From Morganella morganii H1r (lineage in GTDB: Bacteria; Pseudomonadota; Gammaproteobacteria; Enterobacterales; Enterobacteriaceae): DNA of 64,000 bases. Shown in pieces: positions 52,935-62,208 of the stretch. The position numbers and the translations under genes were made by a program. Numbering within the stretch: position 1 is the stretch's first letter; each line of letters starts with the position of its first letter. The stretch lies in the NCBI RefSeq assembly GCF_000633515.1, contig NZ_AYMP01000005.1, positions 1 through 64,000 of the forward strand, read 5' to 3'. The notes beneath the pieces were generated by a model. The model saw nothing but the letters and a program-made list of their open reading frames with translations. It was not told the DNA's origin and did not search any database.

Positions 52935-53537
52935 CTAGTTTTTCCAGTTTATATTATTTTTATTTTCACTTTTAAATGTCTCCCGCACCCTGTCAATAAT
53001 ATCTGTCTGCGCCTTTGTCGGTTCCCCCTCCAGCGTCACCACACGTTCTAATAATGAAAGGAATGTCACAACCATTTCAGGTGTAAATTGCTTCATACTC
53101 AATTTAAGTATATGAGGGACACTTTGATCAAAATTCAGTTCGTTATCATGTACCAGATGTGACGATGACGAAAACAAGTCCGCAGCATCCTGATTTTCCA
53201 GGTTAAAATTATCCGTAAACAGCGTAATTACCGTTTGTTTTTGTTCCCGGGATATTTCCCCTTCCTGCTTCAGTGCCCCGACAATAATAACGGCAGCTGC
53301 TTCTGTTGCCGTCGGCAAATTATAAATAGGTTTCACCCCATAGAGTTTTTGCCACTTTCTTCGCCGGGCCCAGGTAAACGGATTAAACGAATTCAGATCA
53401 ACACCTGAGTTTTGTAATGAATGTAACGCCCATACAAGCGCAGCTAATGCTGAAATTGCAGCAATAATAATATGCATATTGAGGTCTGCCCCACTGTCCT
53501 TATGAATCCGGTATCCGATTTCTTTTAAATTCTCCAT
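52935..53537 (-). CDS. Membrane-anchored protein with a TerB-like domain
   Basis: 200 aa from the ATG at 53537. One transmembrane helix near residues 21-40 (MHIIIAAISALAALVWALHS) is followed by a cytoplasmic helical domain. ATEAAAVIIVGALKQEGEIS...REQKQTVITLF and FLSLLERVVTLEGEPTKAQ are the two acidic helix-loop repeats expected of TerB-like proteins. AT-rich and not part of the E. coli tpiA-pfkA neighbourhood. The reading frame continues upstream to 53777 only by running through the repeat array, so that extension is not believed. Function unknown. Confidence 0.55.
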   Translation of the reverse strand: MENLKEIGYRIHKDSGADLNMHIIIAAISALAALVWALHSLQNSGVDLNSFNPFTWARRRKWQKLYGVKPIYNLPTATEAAAVIIVGALKQEGEISREQKQTVITLFTDNFNLENQDAADLFSSSSHLVHDNELNFDQSVPHILKLSMKQFTPEMVVTFLSLLERVVTLEGEPTKAQTDIIDRVRETFKSENKNNINWKN

Positions 53538-53564
53538 GTTACAGACAGAGATGCAACAAAAAAT

Positions 53565-53924
53565 GTGTGACAAGGCGGCAACGTGAGGATATCCCCGGGA
53601 ACATACACCAGTATGTGACCGGGGTGGGCGAACGCAGCCAACACGGCCACGGACTGAAGGACAATTCGCGTAATCCTCTAAATCATTCAGTTTGTGGCAA
53701 GGCGGCAAAGTGAGAACATCCCCGGGAACATACACCAGTATGTGACCGGGGTGGGCGAACGCAGCCAACACGGCCACAGGCTGAAGGACAATTCGCGTAA
53801 TCCTCTACATCATTCAGTTTGTGGCAAGGCGGCAAAGTGAGAACATCCCCGGGAACATACACCAGTATGTGACCGGGGTGGGCGAACGCAGCCAACACGG
53901 CCACGGACTGAAGGATGACGAGGA
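53565..53924. repeat. Three tandem 127-bp palindromic repeats
   Basis: The landmark TCCCCGGGA starts at 53592, 53719 and 53846, a 127-bp period with few mismatches. Each unit contains CCCCGG...ACATAC ACCA GTATGT...CCGGGG, a long stem-loop, then GGGTGGGCGAACGCAGCCAA. The third copy is truncated at the pfkA 3' end. A divergent single copy lies at 40820-40932. No ORF or spacers, so not CRISPR. Confidence 0.9.
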
Positions 53925-53928
53925 TTTT

Positions 53929-54906
53929 TTAGTAGAGTTTCTTCGCGGTCTCATACCAGTCTTTCTTAAACACCCGCTTCATATTCATCACTGCATCAAT
54001 AATATCGTGATGAACCAGTTTTTCATTCTGGATCCCGACACAGCGGCCGCCGTAACCTTCCAGCAGTAACTGAATAGAATATGCGCCCATGCGGGATGCG
54101 AGGATACGGTCATACGCCACCGGCGATCCGCCGCGCTGGATATGGCCCAGCACCGTTGCGCGGGTTTCGTGATGTGTTGTTGCCTCGATCTGGCGCGCCA
54201 GCTCATACACATCGGTGACATGTTCGGTGATCGCCACAATGGCATGACGTTTACCTTTATCAATCCCGGCTTTGATTTCTGCAATCAGTTCATCACTGCT
54301 GTATTCCACTTCATTCGGCGGCAGAACGATAAATTCACAGCCCCCGGCAATGGCGGCAGACAGCGTCAGGTCACCGCAATAGCGCCCCATCACTTCCACA
54401 ATAGAGATACGTTTGTGGGAAGTGGAGGTATCACGCAGGCGGTCAATCGCTTCAACCACGGTTTCCAGCGCGGTAAAATAGCCGATGGTGTAATCGGTTC
54501 CCGCCACGTCATTATCGATAGTGCCCGGCAGGCCGATACACGGGAAACCCGCTTCAGTCAGTTTTTTGGCACCGAGGTAGGAACCGTCCCCGCCGATAAC
54601 CACCAGCGCGTCGATGCCGTTTTTGCGCATATTTTCAATCGCCGTTTCCCGCACTTTATCATCACGGAATTCCGGGAAACGGGCTGACCCGAGGAATGTG
54701 CCGCCGCGGTTGATCACATCAGAGACACTGAAGCGGTCGAGCTGTTTCATCCGGTTTTCATACAGCCCGAGATAGCCGTCATAAATCCCGATAACTTCCA
54801 GCTCTTCTGACAACGCAGCGCGGACAACGCCACGGATCGCGGCATTCATGCCCGGCGCATCACCGCCGCTTGTCAGCACACCGATTCGTTTGATCTTCTT
54901 GCTCAT
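53929..54906 (-). CDS. pfkA: 6-phosphofructokinase I PfkA
   Basis: Commits fructose-6-phosphate to glycolysis. ATP-binding [18 protein letters not shown] and [10 protein letters not shown], catalytic [16 protein letters not shown], and the effector-site region are conserved. 325 aa (E. coli 320). Its 3' end abuts the third 127-bp repeat. Confidence 0.98.
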   Translation of the reverse strand: MSKKIKRIGVLTSGGDAPGMNAAIRGVVRAALSEELEVIGIYDGYLGLYENRMKQLDRFSVSDVINRGGTFLGSARFPEFRDDKVRETAIENMRKNGIDALVVIGGDGSYLGAKKLTEAGFPCIGLPGTIDNDVAGTDYTIGYFTALETVVEAIDRLRDTSTSHKRISIVEVMGRYCGDLTLSAAIAGGCEFIVLPPNEVEYSSDELIAEIKAGIDKGKRHAIVAITEHVTDVYELARQIEATTHHETRATVLGHIQRGGSPVAYDRILASRMGAYSIQLLLEGYGGRCVGIQNEKLVHHDIIDAVMNMKRVFKKDWYETAKKLY

Positions 54907-55813
54907 GATGACCTCTGATTTGCAGATGTAATATGTGTAAATCTGAAAAACCTGAGCGGCATGTTATCACGCTTCCCCGGTCAGGCTTCGGGAATTCACT
55001 GCTGTAATGCGGTGCTGAATTGATTCACCTAACCCTATAGTAAAATAAGGTTTCGCCGGATGCACCTACCTTTGCGGATTTTTTTGTCATTTTGAGACAC
55101 CGGAAACACTGGTACGTCATAACCGGATATTATTCAGCATACCCGTTAAGGATACCCGAAAAACAGAAAATAATTAGCGTATCCGAAACATTTTTTTCAC
55201 AAAAAATGCGTTACAGGAAAGAGAGGAGTAAAAACCGGGATTTGAAATAAAAAATCACATACGGAGAAGAATATATATCCGGATTCCCCGCACATTATGT
55301 AATTAATGAAAACAAACAGTAATAAATTATGTGAGAATTTACATTGTGACATGATTGATGCAATAGGATTTTATATAATATTTTTTTGCAATTATTGAAT
55401 ATTACTTATGGCAGGTATTAAAAACAAGAATATTCGTAACATTCAGACATACTAATTTAATGTTTATCACACTATTATCATTACTCATATCACGGGTATC
55501 TCCATTTCCTCCGGTAAATCAAATCCGGAATTTAAACAACAATACTAACCCAAAAACAGACTTAACAAGAATATTATACTGGTCAATAAAATAAAAAAAC
55601 CATCAGATTACCTTCATTCATCCTGTGTATTAAGATTCATTCCCACCAGATAAAATTAAAAAAATCACTTAAATATGCATTTTGCTCTCCGTTGATTAAA
55701 CAAATCTTAAATAAGATACTTATCTCATAAATAAAAATAACTGCTTTAAACATTTACCATTTTCGTCTGACGAAATGGCTTTTGTTATATATACCGACAC
55801 CAGGGAATCACTA
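54907..55813. other. Long AT-rich non-coding gap between pfkA and the autotransporter
   Basis: About 900 bp without a credible gene on either strand. The left 150 bp hold the pfkA promoter. From about 55150 to 55770 the sequence is very AT-rich with many A/T runs, the type of DNA bound by H-NS. The E. coli neighbours of pfkA (fieF, cpxP) are absent. Confidence 0.6.
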
Positions 55814-58339
55814 ATGAAACCAAAAAAGAAAATATTACATCTCGCCATATTGTCCGTTATTTTTACCACCGCGCCTTCATTGGTGATGGCAGAAACATTC
55901 TGTGGTGACAGAGGCAGTATCACTTACGGCGGGAGCTCAACACTCACCGGAGAACTCACGGCGGATCAGTGCTATGAGGTTGGCGCATCAGTTATCGGCG
56001 ATCCCGCAGACTATATCGGGATTGCCAAAGATCTGACCCTGCTGAGCGGCAGTAAACTCAGTGTGCTTGGCCTGTTTGAGGATTCTCAGGTTCAGGGTGG
56101 TGCTGAAGTCTGGATTGATAAAACAAGCCATATTGCCTGGGACGGCTATCACACCGGTTTCCCGGCTACCGGCAGCCGTATTGATATTCAGAGCGGTGGT
56201 TTAATCCGTGTTCTGGACGGCGGTATATTAAAAGACTCCGTACTCAACGGCGGAACCGTCTATGTCAGTAATACCGGTAAAGCGGATGACCCGGGCCGGT
56301 CAGAAAATAATATCGTCAGCAACGGCGGGAAATTATTTATTTACCTGGGCGGGGAATCAACCGGTACACAGGTTAATGACGGCGGTTATGAATATGTCCA
56401 GCAGGACGGTAAATCCCTGGATACCGTTGTCAATAACGGCGGTGCCCAGATGCTGAAATCCGGCGGATTTGCGGACAGTACCATTATTAATGACGGCGGA
56501 TTACAGCAACTGCACGGCAAAGGGTTTGCCGATAATACCCTCGTGAACGCCGGGGCCCGGCAATATGTTGTCGATGACTCCAAAGCCACCAATACAACCG
56601 TTGATGGCGGCCAGCAATATATTTTCCGTCAGAATACCACCGCTGCTGCCGGTATTGCGGAAGTTAACCGGATAAAGAACGGCGGTGCCCAGATTATTAA
56701 AGGCGGCGGACAAGCGATTAATAACAAACTCTATGACACCGCCGTACAACATATTTACGAAGCCTCCTCCGCGACAGATACCACACTGAGTGACCGTGCC
56801 AAAAGCTGGCTGGCGGCCGGCGCGCAGCTCCTCGGCGTCACCACAGTTAATCAGCAGTCTCAGGTACAGCTGACTGCCGGTGCGGAAGACAGACTGGCTG
56901 CGGATGCCGGGGCATATGCGGAAAATATCATCTTATCCGGCACGGACAGCACCCTGCTGGTGATCACCGGCGATACCGGGAATACCGCCTTTGCCGGTTC
57001 GCTCAGCGGGCAGGGGCAGATCCGGTTTGTTGCGCCGGTCAATGCCGGATACAGCCATCTGCTCATTGATAATCTCTCCGGCAGCCAGACATTTTTTATG
57101 AACACTGCCATTGCGGAACAACAGGGGGATTACCTCACTATCCGTAACGGCAGTGGTGATCATGCTCTGAATGTACAGGATTCCGGGGCTGAAATTACCC
57201 GTCCGGATGAGTCACGTCTTGATATAATCACGGACGAAAGCAGTAATGCACAGTTCCGCCTGAGCGCCCTCGACGGTACCAATATCAATGCGGTGGACGG
57301 CGGGACCTATATGTACTCGCTCTATCAGCGTGATGAGCAGGACGGCAAAATCTGGTATCTGGCGGCTCAGAAAGATGAACCGGGCGAGCCTGAAAAGCCG
57401 GTTCCGCCGGTTGTTCCGGACAATAAAACCACACCGTCCACCGACGCGGTGTTATCCATGTCTGCCGCGCCGCAGCTGATTTTTAATCACGAACTCGACA
57501 CTCTGCGGTTCCGCCGCGGCGAGTTACGGGATAATCAGGGCGATGCGGGGGTCTGGGTGCGCCTGACCGGCGACAGAACCCGTGCGGGCACCGGACACAC
57601 ACACTTTAAACTGAATCAGGCCGGTTTTGAGCTGGGTGCGGATAAATCCGTCCCGCTGGAAAACGGCAAATTGTGGCTCGGCGTCTTTACCGGCTATAAC
57701 GATGTCAAACTGAAGCATCAGCGCGGCGGCGAAAGCAGCATCGACAGTATCACTGCCGGGGGTTATGCCACCTGGTTCTCAGATAACGGCTGGTATCTCG
57801 ATGGTGTGCTGAAATATAACCATTTCAATAATGAGTTACGTGCAGTTTCCACCAACCGCAGCAGCATCCGGGGGGATTATTCACAGAATGCTTACGGCGC
57901 ATCCGCAGAAGCCGGTTACGCCTTTGATCTGCCGGACGCCTTCTGGACAGAGCCGTATGCCCGCCTGAGCTATATGCGTGCGGACAGCAAATCAGTTCAC
58001 CTGAACAATAATATGCAGGCAAAACTGAATGCCCAGCAGTCCCTGCAATCCGAACTCGGGCTGCACGCGGGGAAAGATTTCACTCTGAACAATCAGGTGA
58101 TTATCACCCCTTACGCCACACTGGCCTGGCAGCATGAGTTTATCAGCAATAATGATGTGACCATTAACCAGCGCAATACGTTTGACACCGATTTCTCCGG
58201 CGACAGCCTGAAAGCCGGCGGCGGGTTAACTGTCCGTTTCACACCGCAGATTCAGGCTTATGCGGAAATCGATTACCGCAAAGGCGACAAAACAGAATCG
58301 CCGCTGCACGGCAATATCGGTGTGCGCTACAACTTTTAA
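55814..58339 (+). CDS. AIDA-like autotransporter
   Basis: 841 aa, type Va secreted surface protein. The start at 55814 follows AGGGA; the signal peptide MKPKKKILHLAILSVIFTTA... is cleaved after VMA. The passenger (about residues 27-560) carries AIDA-type repeats built on VxNGGxxxxxxGGxxxxTxVxxGG (for example DTVVNNGGAQMLKSGGFADS), folding as a beta-helix. Two cysteines near its N-terminus (FCGDRG, DQCYEV) may pair. A proline-rich linker (EPGEPEKPVPPVVP) leads to a C-terminal 12-strand beta-barrel of about 270 residues ending NIGVRYNF. It probably mediates adhesion or autoaggregation; the ligand is unknown. Confidence 0.9.
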   Translation: MKPKKKILHLAILSVIFTTAPSLVMAETFCGDRGSITYGGSSTLTGELTADQCYEVGASVIGDPADYIGIAKDLTLLSGSKLSVLGLFEDSQVQGGAEVWIDKTSHIAWDGYHTGFPATGSRIDIQSGGLIRVLDGGILKDSVLNGGTVYVSNTGKADDPGRSENNIVSNGGKLFIYLGGESTGTQVNDGGYEYVQQDGKSLDTVVNNGGAQMLKSGGFADSTIINDGGLQQLHGKGFADNTLVNAGARQYVVDDSKATNTTVDGGQQYIFRQNTTAAAGIAEVNRIKNGGAQIIKGGGQAINNKLYDTAVQHIYEASSATDTTLSDRAKSWLAAGAQLLGVTTVNQQSQVQLTAGAEDRLAADAGAYAENIILSGTDSTLLVITGDTGNTAFAGSLSGQGQIRFVAPVNAGYSHLLIDNLSGSQTFFMNTAIAEQQGDYLTIRNGSGDHALNVQDSGAEITRPDESRLDIITDESSNAQFRLSALDGTNINAVDGGTYMYSLYQRDEQDGKIWYLAAQKDEPGEPEKPVPPVVPDNKTTPSTDAVLSMSAAPQLIFNHELDTLRFRRGELRDNQGDAGVWVRLTGDRTRAGTGHTHFKLNQAGFELGADKSVPLENGKLWLGVFTGYNDVKLKHQRGGESSIDSITAGGYATWFSDNGWYLDGVLKYNHFNNELRAVSTNRSSIRGDYSQNAYGASAEAGYAFDLPDAFWTEPYARLSYMRADSKSVHLNNNMQAKLNAQQSLQSELGLHAGKDFTLNNQVIITPYATLAWQHEFISNNDVTINQRNTFDTDFSGDSLKAGGGLTVRFTPQIQAYAEIDYRKGDKTESPLHGNIGVRYNF

Positions 58340-58362
58340 TTTCTCGTTGTAATTCAATTACG

Positions 58363-58385
58363 GCGGCCGCAAGGCCGCTTTTTTT
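58363..58385 (+). terminator. Rho-independent terminator after the autotransporter
   Basis: GCGGCC / GGCCGC stem with a GCAA tetraloop, followed by seven T residues. Confidence 0.88.
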
Positions 58386-58417
58386 ACCGGCTGCATCTCC
58401 GGTACCCAAAAAACAGA

Positions 58418-58443
58418 TAAAAAAAAGCCCCTCGAGAGGGGCT
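58418..58443 (-). terminator. Minus-strand terminator at the prophage edge
   Basis: On the minus strand AGCCCCT / AGGGGCT stem, then a run of eight T residues (58418-58425). No minus-strand gene immediately precedes it, so it may end read-through from the ogr side. The region 58444-58557 next to it has repeated GTCCAC/GACCA words and may include the attachment site. Confidence 0.7.
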
Positions 58444-58557
58444 GTAAAAGACAGGGATGGTGTTCAGTTTTTACGCTTAACCCATTGAAATATATAAGCG
58501 TACATTGCTGAGTGTCCACATACTGTCCACTATCGACCATTATTGACCACGTACCAC

Positions 58558-58590
58558 AAAAGCCCCTGTTTCCTGGGGCTTTACTTTATC
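58558..58590 (+). terminator. Terminator-like hairpin before the prophage moron gene
   Basis: AAAGCCCC pairs with GGGGCTTT around an 8-nt loop, followed by ACTTTAT. Confidence 0.65.
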
Positions 58591-58653
58591 CCTTCCTGCC
58601 TGTTCAATGTACCGACTCTGATTGTTTAACTTTACTTAACCGATGGTGACTCT

Positions 58654-59391
58654 ATGGAAGATATTATTTTCTTTATTGCGGTTGTCTCTTTCCTGGCTTT
58701 TGTTATTGGAATGATCAAACCTCAGGCTGTTAAAATGCCCGGCAGAGGTAAGGCTGCTTTGATTTATCTTGGCGCGTTTCTGGTTTTTTCCGTCATTGGC
58801 TCGCAGTTATCTCCCGATAAAAAAGAAAAAAAACAGGCACAGCAAAACGAAACCGTAGCGGTAACCAGCAAGTCCGAAATCCCTGCATTCAAATACCCGC
58901 GTATGACACTGAAAGAATACCGCAATGAGGCTCAGGCGACCCGGCAGGACATTGTTAAAAACTATCTGGCAAGTGTACCGTTCGATAGTTCTCACTTCGA
59001 TATTTTTTATAACTGCCTCAGTCAAATGAGTTACACGAAAAATATAGATCTGACATTGGCCGAGGTTCTCGGCTGGTGCAAAGCTGACTTTGACCGTTCT
59101 GTCAGTGCGCTGAATGACCGCGTTAACCTGGACAATTTTGTATCTAAATTTTCTTCTTTTGACGGTTCTTACCGGCCATTAGAAAAACAGATTAAAAATG
59201 ATATGAATGATAGCCGCAGCTATTCCCACGAATCGACAACCTACCGAATGGATCTCAGCGCAAAACCGCCGGTTGCCACTGTCATAACAACCTTTACCGG
59301 GAAAAATCAATATAACGCCACCGTGAAACAAAGAGCCGTGGCAAAAGTTGATATCACCACAGGGGATATTATTTCTTTCGACTACGAATAA
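58654..59391 (+). CDS. Unknown membrane protein at the prophage end (possible moron)
   Basis: 245 aa. Two N-terminal hydrophobic helices (IIFFIAVVSFLAFVIGMI and ALIYLGAFLVFSVIGSQL) are followed by a charged linker (DKKEKKQAQQNE) and a soluble domain with three cysteines. It sits between the chromosomal edge and ogr, transcribed towards ogr, with its own terminators on both sides, as typical of lysogenic conversion (moron) genes. I do not recognise the family. Confidence 0.6.
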   Translation: MEDIIFFIAVVSFLAFVIGMIKPQAVKMPGRGKAALIYLGAFLVFSVIGSQLSPDKKEKKQAQQNETVAVTSKSEIPAFKYPRMTLKEYRNEAQATRQDIVKNYLASVPFDSSHFDIFYNCLSQMSYTKNIDLTLAEVLGWCKADFDRSVSALNDRVNLDNFVSKFSSFDGSYRPLEKQIKNDMNDSRSYSHESTTYRMDLSAKPPVATVITTFTGKNQYNATVKQRAVAKVDITTGDIISFDYE

Positions 59392-59412
59392 TATTCAAAC
59401 CAGATATGCGAA

Positions 59413-59440
59413 GCCCCTCAAATTGAGGGGCCTTATTTTT
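59413..59440. terminator. Bidirectional terminator between the moron gene and ogr
   Basis: GCCCCTCA pairs with TGAGGGGC, followed by CTTATTTTT on the plus strand. Confidence 0.85.
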
Positions 59441-59690
59441 ACATCGGCAATACTAATTGATTTTCGCCGTAATGACTTTTCGGAAACGCATTCTCCGGCA
59501 GGCGGAATCCTGTCGGCAGTGGCTGCGGGGCTGGCTTTGTTAAATACCGTTCGACGCTGGTCAGGGTAGTAAAAGTACAGCCACACAGTATATTTTGACA
59601 CTGGTGATAGCTGCGTTTCGTTTCTTCAGTTACCGGCTCGCTGGTGCGAGTCCAGGATGCGGCGCCGCATTTTGGACAATTAAACGCCAT
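59439..59690 (-). CDS. ogr: P2-like late gene activator Ogr/Delta
   Basis: 83-aa zinc-finger activator of phage late promoters. The four ligands are in CPKC (residues 5-8) and in CQNILC (31-36), as in P2 Ogr. Transcribed towards the chromosome edge, next to D, which matches the P2 order D-ogr-att. Confidence 0.9.
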   Translation of the reverse strand: MAFNCPKCGAASWTRTSEPVTEETKRSYHQCQNILCGCTFTTLTSVERYLTKPAPQPLPTGFRLPENAFPKSHYGENQLVLPM

Positions 59691-59740
59691 TGTAAAACCT
59701 TGGTTCGGGGGTTTGCCTGTCCTAATTATATCACGTTAAA

Positions 59741-60865
59741 TTAGTTGTCTGAATTATCACCATCCACCATATTGTCATTATCAATTTTAAGCTCTAATTC
59801 AAGCTGTGTCTGAAAGCCGCCCTCGCCTATCTGATGCACCACCCGGGCAATAATCCATTTGTGATTATCAATCACCGATTTAAAGCCGCTTACCGTGGCG
59901 GGCATTTCCGGAAACAGGTCTGCCCGGCCACGCGCCAGCGTGATAGAAAACTCCGCTGCCCCGCGTTGCAGTTTCAGCCACTTTGCCGCTGCCGCCCGTT
60001 TTGCCGCTGTCTCGGTTTTAAAGGTCTGACGCATCACAAAAACGTTACCCTCTGCCCCTTCCAGATATTCACCCTCTTTACTGCCTGATTTTTCTTTCTT
60101 TTCTTTTTTCGGCTTTTTACTTTTGTGATTCTTCCGCTTCACACTGGTTTCCGGTTTTTTCCCGAAGTTGAGATCCAGCCAGTTCGCCTTTACGCCGGTG
60201 TAAGCGTCCCGGTCAGCCACACGGAAGCTGTGCTTATCACCGCTGTCACGGGTGATCACTATTTCCGGTATAGGCTTGCCGCTGGCTGACAGCCCCCGGT
60301 TCGGGATGATAAACAGCAGGTTCCCGTTTTTGATAGTGGCAATAGCGCCCAGCATTTCCGCCATGCGTGACAGAAAACTGATATCGCTCTCATTAGTCTG
60401 GTCAGCGTGGTCTATTTCAATATCAATCAGTTGTCGGCTGACTGCCGGCGTCAGGTTGTAGCGCCCGGCAATAGCGCTGACCACCTTACCGACAGTGATA
60501 TCATGCCAGCTGTATTCACGCTTAACGTTGAAGTCCTGCCGGAAATCCGCAGACCGCGCTGTCACAATTAACTGGTCAGGCGGCCCGGAGTGACTCACCT
60601 CATCAACGGTGAAAATACCTTTATGCGTCAGTGGTTCACCACGCCAGCCGATAGCGACACTGACCTCAACCCCGCGCGGCGGCAGCTCTATTTTCCCGTC
60701 AGTATCATCAATGGTGATTTCCAGCGTGTCAGCCTCAAAGCCCCGGTTGTCCGTCAGTGTCAGTCCCATCATGCGCCCGTTCAGGCTTAACACCTGCTTT
60801 CCGCCGATAGTGATATCAAAGGCCGGTTGCTTTACCAGTTCCGGATCAAAATAGTGTTCAAACAT
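59741..60865 (-). CDS. D: P2-like tail protein gpD (late control protein D)
   Basis: 374 aa. Contractile tail hub component (gp27-like). Characteristic segments are GRMMGLTLTDNRGFEADTLE, VSVAIGWRGE, and SFLSRMAEMLGAIATIKNG. A Lys-rich insertion lies around residues 245-265. An AAGGGGGG ribosome binding site precedes the ATG. It is divergent from FI, whereas in P2 D is codirectional with FI-FII-E-T-U. Confidence 0.92.
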   Translation of the reverse strand: MFEHYFDPELVKQPAFDITIGGKQVLSLNGRMMGLTLTDNRGFEADTLEITIDDTDGKIELPPRGVEVSVAIGWRGEPLTHKGIFTVDEVSHSGPPDQLIVTARSADFRQDFNVKREYSWHDITVGKVVSAIAGRYNLTPAVSRQLIDIEIDHADQTNESDISFLSRMAEMLGAIATIKNGNLLFIIPNRGLSASGKPIPEIVITRDSGDKHSFRVADRDAYTGVKANWLDLNFGKKPETSVKRKNHKSKKPKKEKKEKSGSKEGEYLEGAEGNVFVMRQTFKTETAAKRAAAAKWLKLQRGAAEFSITLARGRADLFPEMPATVSGFKSVIDNHKWIIARVVHQIGEGGFQTQLELELKIDNDNMVDGDNSDN

Positions 60866-60924
60866 GCGCCCCCCTTATGCGGACACTTTCCCACATCGCG
60901 CGCGCGTGACTGTACCGCTTTTGC

Positions 60925-60944
60925 TTGTCACACGGATATCACAA
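60925..60944. promoter_or_regulatory. Candidate Ogr-binding site between D and FI
   Basis: TTGT-N12-ACAA matches the dyad TGT-N12-ACA recognised by Ogr/Delta in P2/P4 late promoters. A possible -10 TATCAT lies at 60972-60977 for FI, about 40 bp from the dyad centre. Being symmetric, it could also serve D on the other strand. Confidence 0.6.
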
Positions 60945-61014
60945 GTGAAAGCGCATGATTTAGCAGGGTTTTATCATGACAATAGCGTTACTTCTTTTTT
61001 TGTGAGGCTGAATT

Positions 61015-62205
61015 ATGACTTATCATCACGGCGTGGAAGTCAAAGAGACAACCAAACTCACCACCCTGATCCGCGATATAAACACCTCTGTAATCGGTGT
61101 TGTCTGCACGGGTGATGATGCTGATGCGGAACAGTTTCCGCTTGATACCCCCGTACTTGTAACCCGTATCCGATCAGTGCTCGGGAAAGCAGGTAAAACC
61201 GGCACCCTGTATAAAACCCTGAAAGCCATTTCTGACCAGTGCAGCCCGAAAGTGATTGTTATCCGCGTGGCAGATGCGGCCAATATCCAGCCCAAAGAGG
61301 GCGAGGCGGCCAAAACTCAGGATCAGCTTGTTATCGGCGGTAATGGTGCCGATGGCCGCTATACCGGCCTGTATGCGCTGCTGACGGCAAAAGACAAGAC
61401 AGACGAGCAACCGCGCATCCTGATTGCTCCGGAACTCGACACAAAGCCTGTGGCGCTGCAAATGGCTGTTTTTGCCGATAAGCTGAGCGCATTCGCTTAT
61501 GTGTCCGCCAACGGCTGCACCACGATTGCCGAGGCGAAGGAATACCGCAGTGATTTCAGCCAGCGTGAAGTGATGGTGCTTTACCCGGACTGGATCGGCT
61601 ACAACAGCGAAACCGGTAAAAATGAAATTATTCCTGCGCCTGCGGTAGCTGCCGGATTGCGTGCCCGTATCGACGATGAACAGGGCTGGCACAAATCATT
61701 ATCCAACGTGCCGGTTAACGGCGTTCTCGGTATGTCTGCGGATGTGTACTGGTCACTACAGGACAAAGACACCGATGCAAACGACCTGAACGAAAAAGGC
61801 ATTACCACCCTGATAAAAAATATGGGGTTCCGCTTCTGGGGTAACCGGACGTGTGACGAAGAGATTTATGTCTTTGAAGTCTACACCCGCACCGCGCAAA
61901 TACTGGCAGACATGATCGCCAAAGCCCATTTCTCATACGTTGATAAACCGCTCACCCCGTCTCTGATTAAAGACATTATCGACGGCATTCAGAAGAAAGG
62001 GGATCAGCTGGTTACTCAGGGGCGCTTACTCGGCTTCAGCTGCTGGTATGACCCTGCCGACAACCCGTCAACACAGTTACGTGATGGTCACGCGATCATC
62101 AAATATAAATACACGCCGGTGCCGCCTCTTGAGCGCCTCGGCCTTGAGCAGACCTTTACCGATGAATATTTTGCGGTATTCAATCAGTTAGGTTCAGGAG
62201 CGTAA
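61015..62205 (+). CDS. FI: P2-like contractile tail sheath protein gpFI
   Basis: 396 aa, same length as P2 FI. MTYHHGVEVKETTKLTTLIR at the N-terminus, DWIGYNSETGKNEIIPAPAV and RFWGNRTCDEEIYVFEVYTR in the core are typical of P2 sheath proteins. A GAGG site precedes the ATG. First gene of the plus-strand tail block; 3 bp before FII. Confidence 0.95.
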   Translation: MTYHHGVEVKETTKLTTLIRDINTSVIGVVCTGDDADAEQFPLDTPVLVTRIRSVLGKAGKTGTLYKTLKAISDQCSPKVIVIRVADAANIQPKEGEAAKTQDQLVIGGNGADGRYTGLYALLTAKDKTDEQPRILIAPELDTKPVALQMAVFADKLSAFAYVSANGCTTIAEAKEYRSDFSQREVMVLYPDWIGYNSETGKNEIIPAPAVAAGLRARIDDEQGWHKSLSNVPVNGVLGMSADVYWSLQDKDTDANDLNEKGITTLIKNMGFRFWGNRTCDEEIYVFEVYTRTAQILADMIAKAHFSYVDKPLTPSLIKDIIDGIQKKGDQLVTQGRLLGFSCWYDPADNPSTQLRDGHAIIKYKYTPVPPLERLGLEQTFTDEYFAVFNQLGSGA

Positions 62206-62208
62206 ATT

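Noticed and set aside
53538-53904. N-terminal extension of the TerB-like gene and a 73-codon frame in the repeats
   Set aside because: Both are translations of the 127-bp repeat units (the same peptide recurs), not real coding sequence.
53565-53924. CRISPR array
   Set aside because: Contiguous 127-bp units without unique spacers, and no cas genes nearby.
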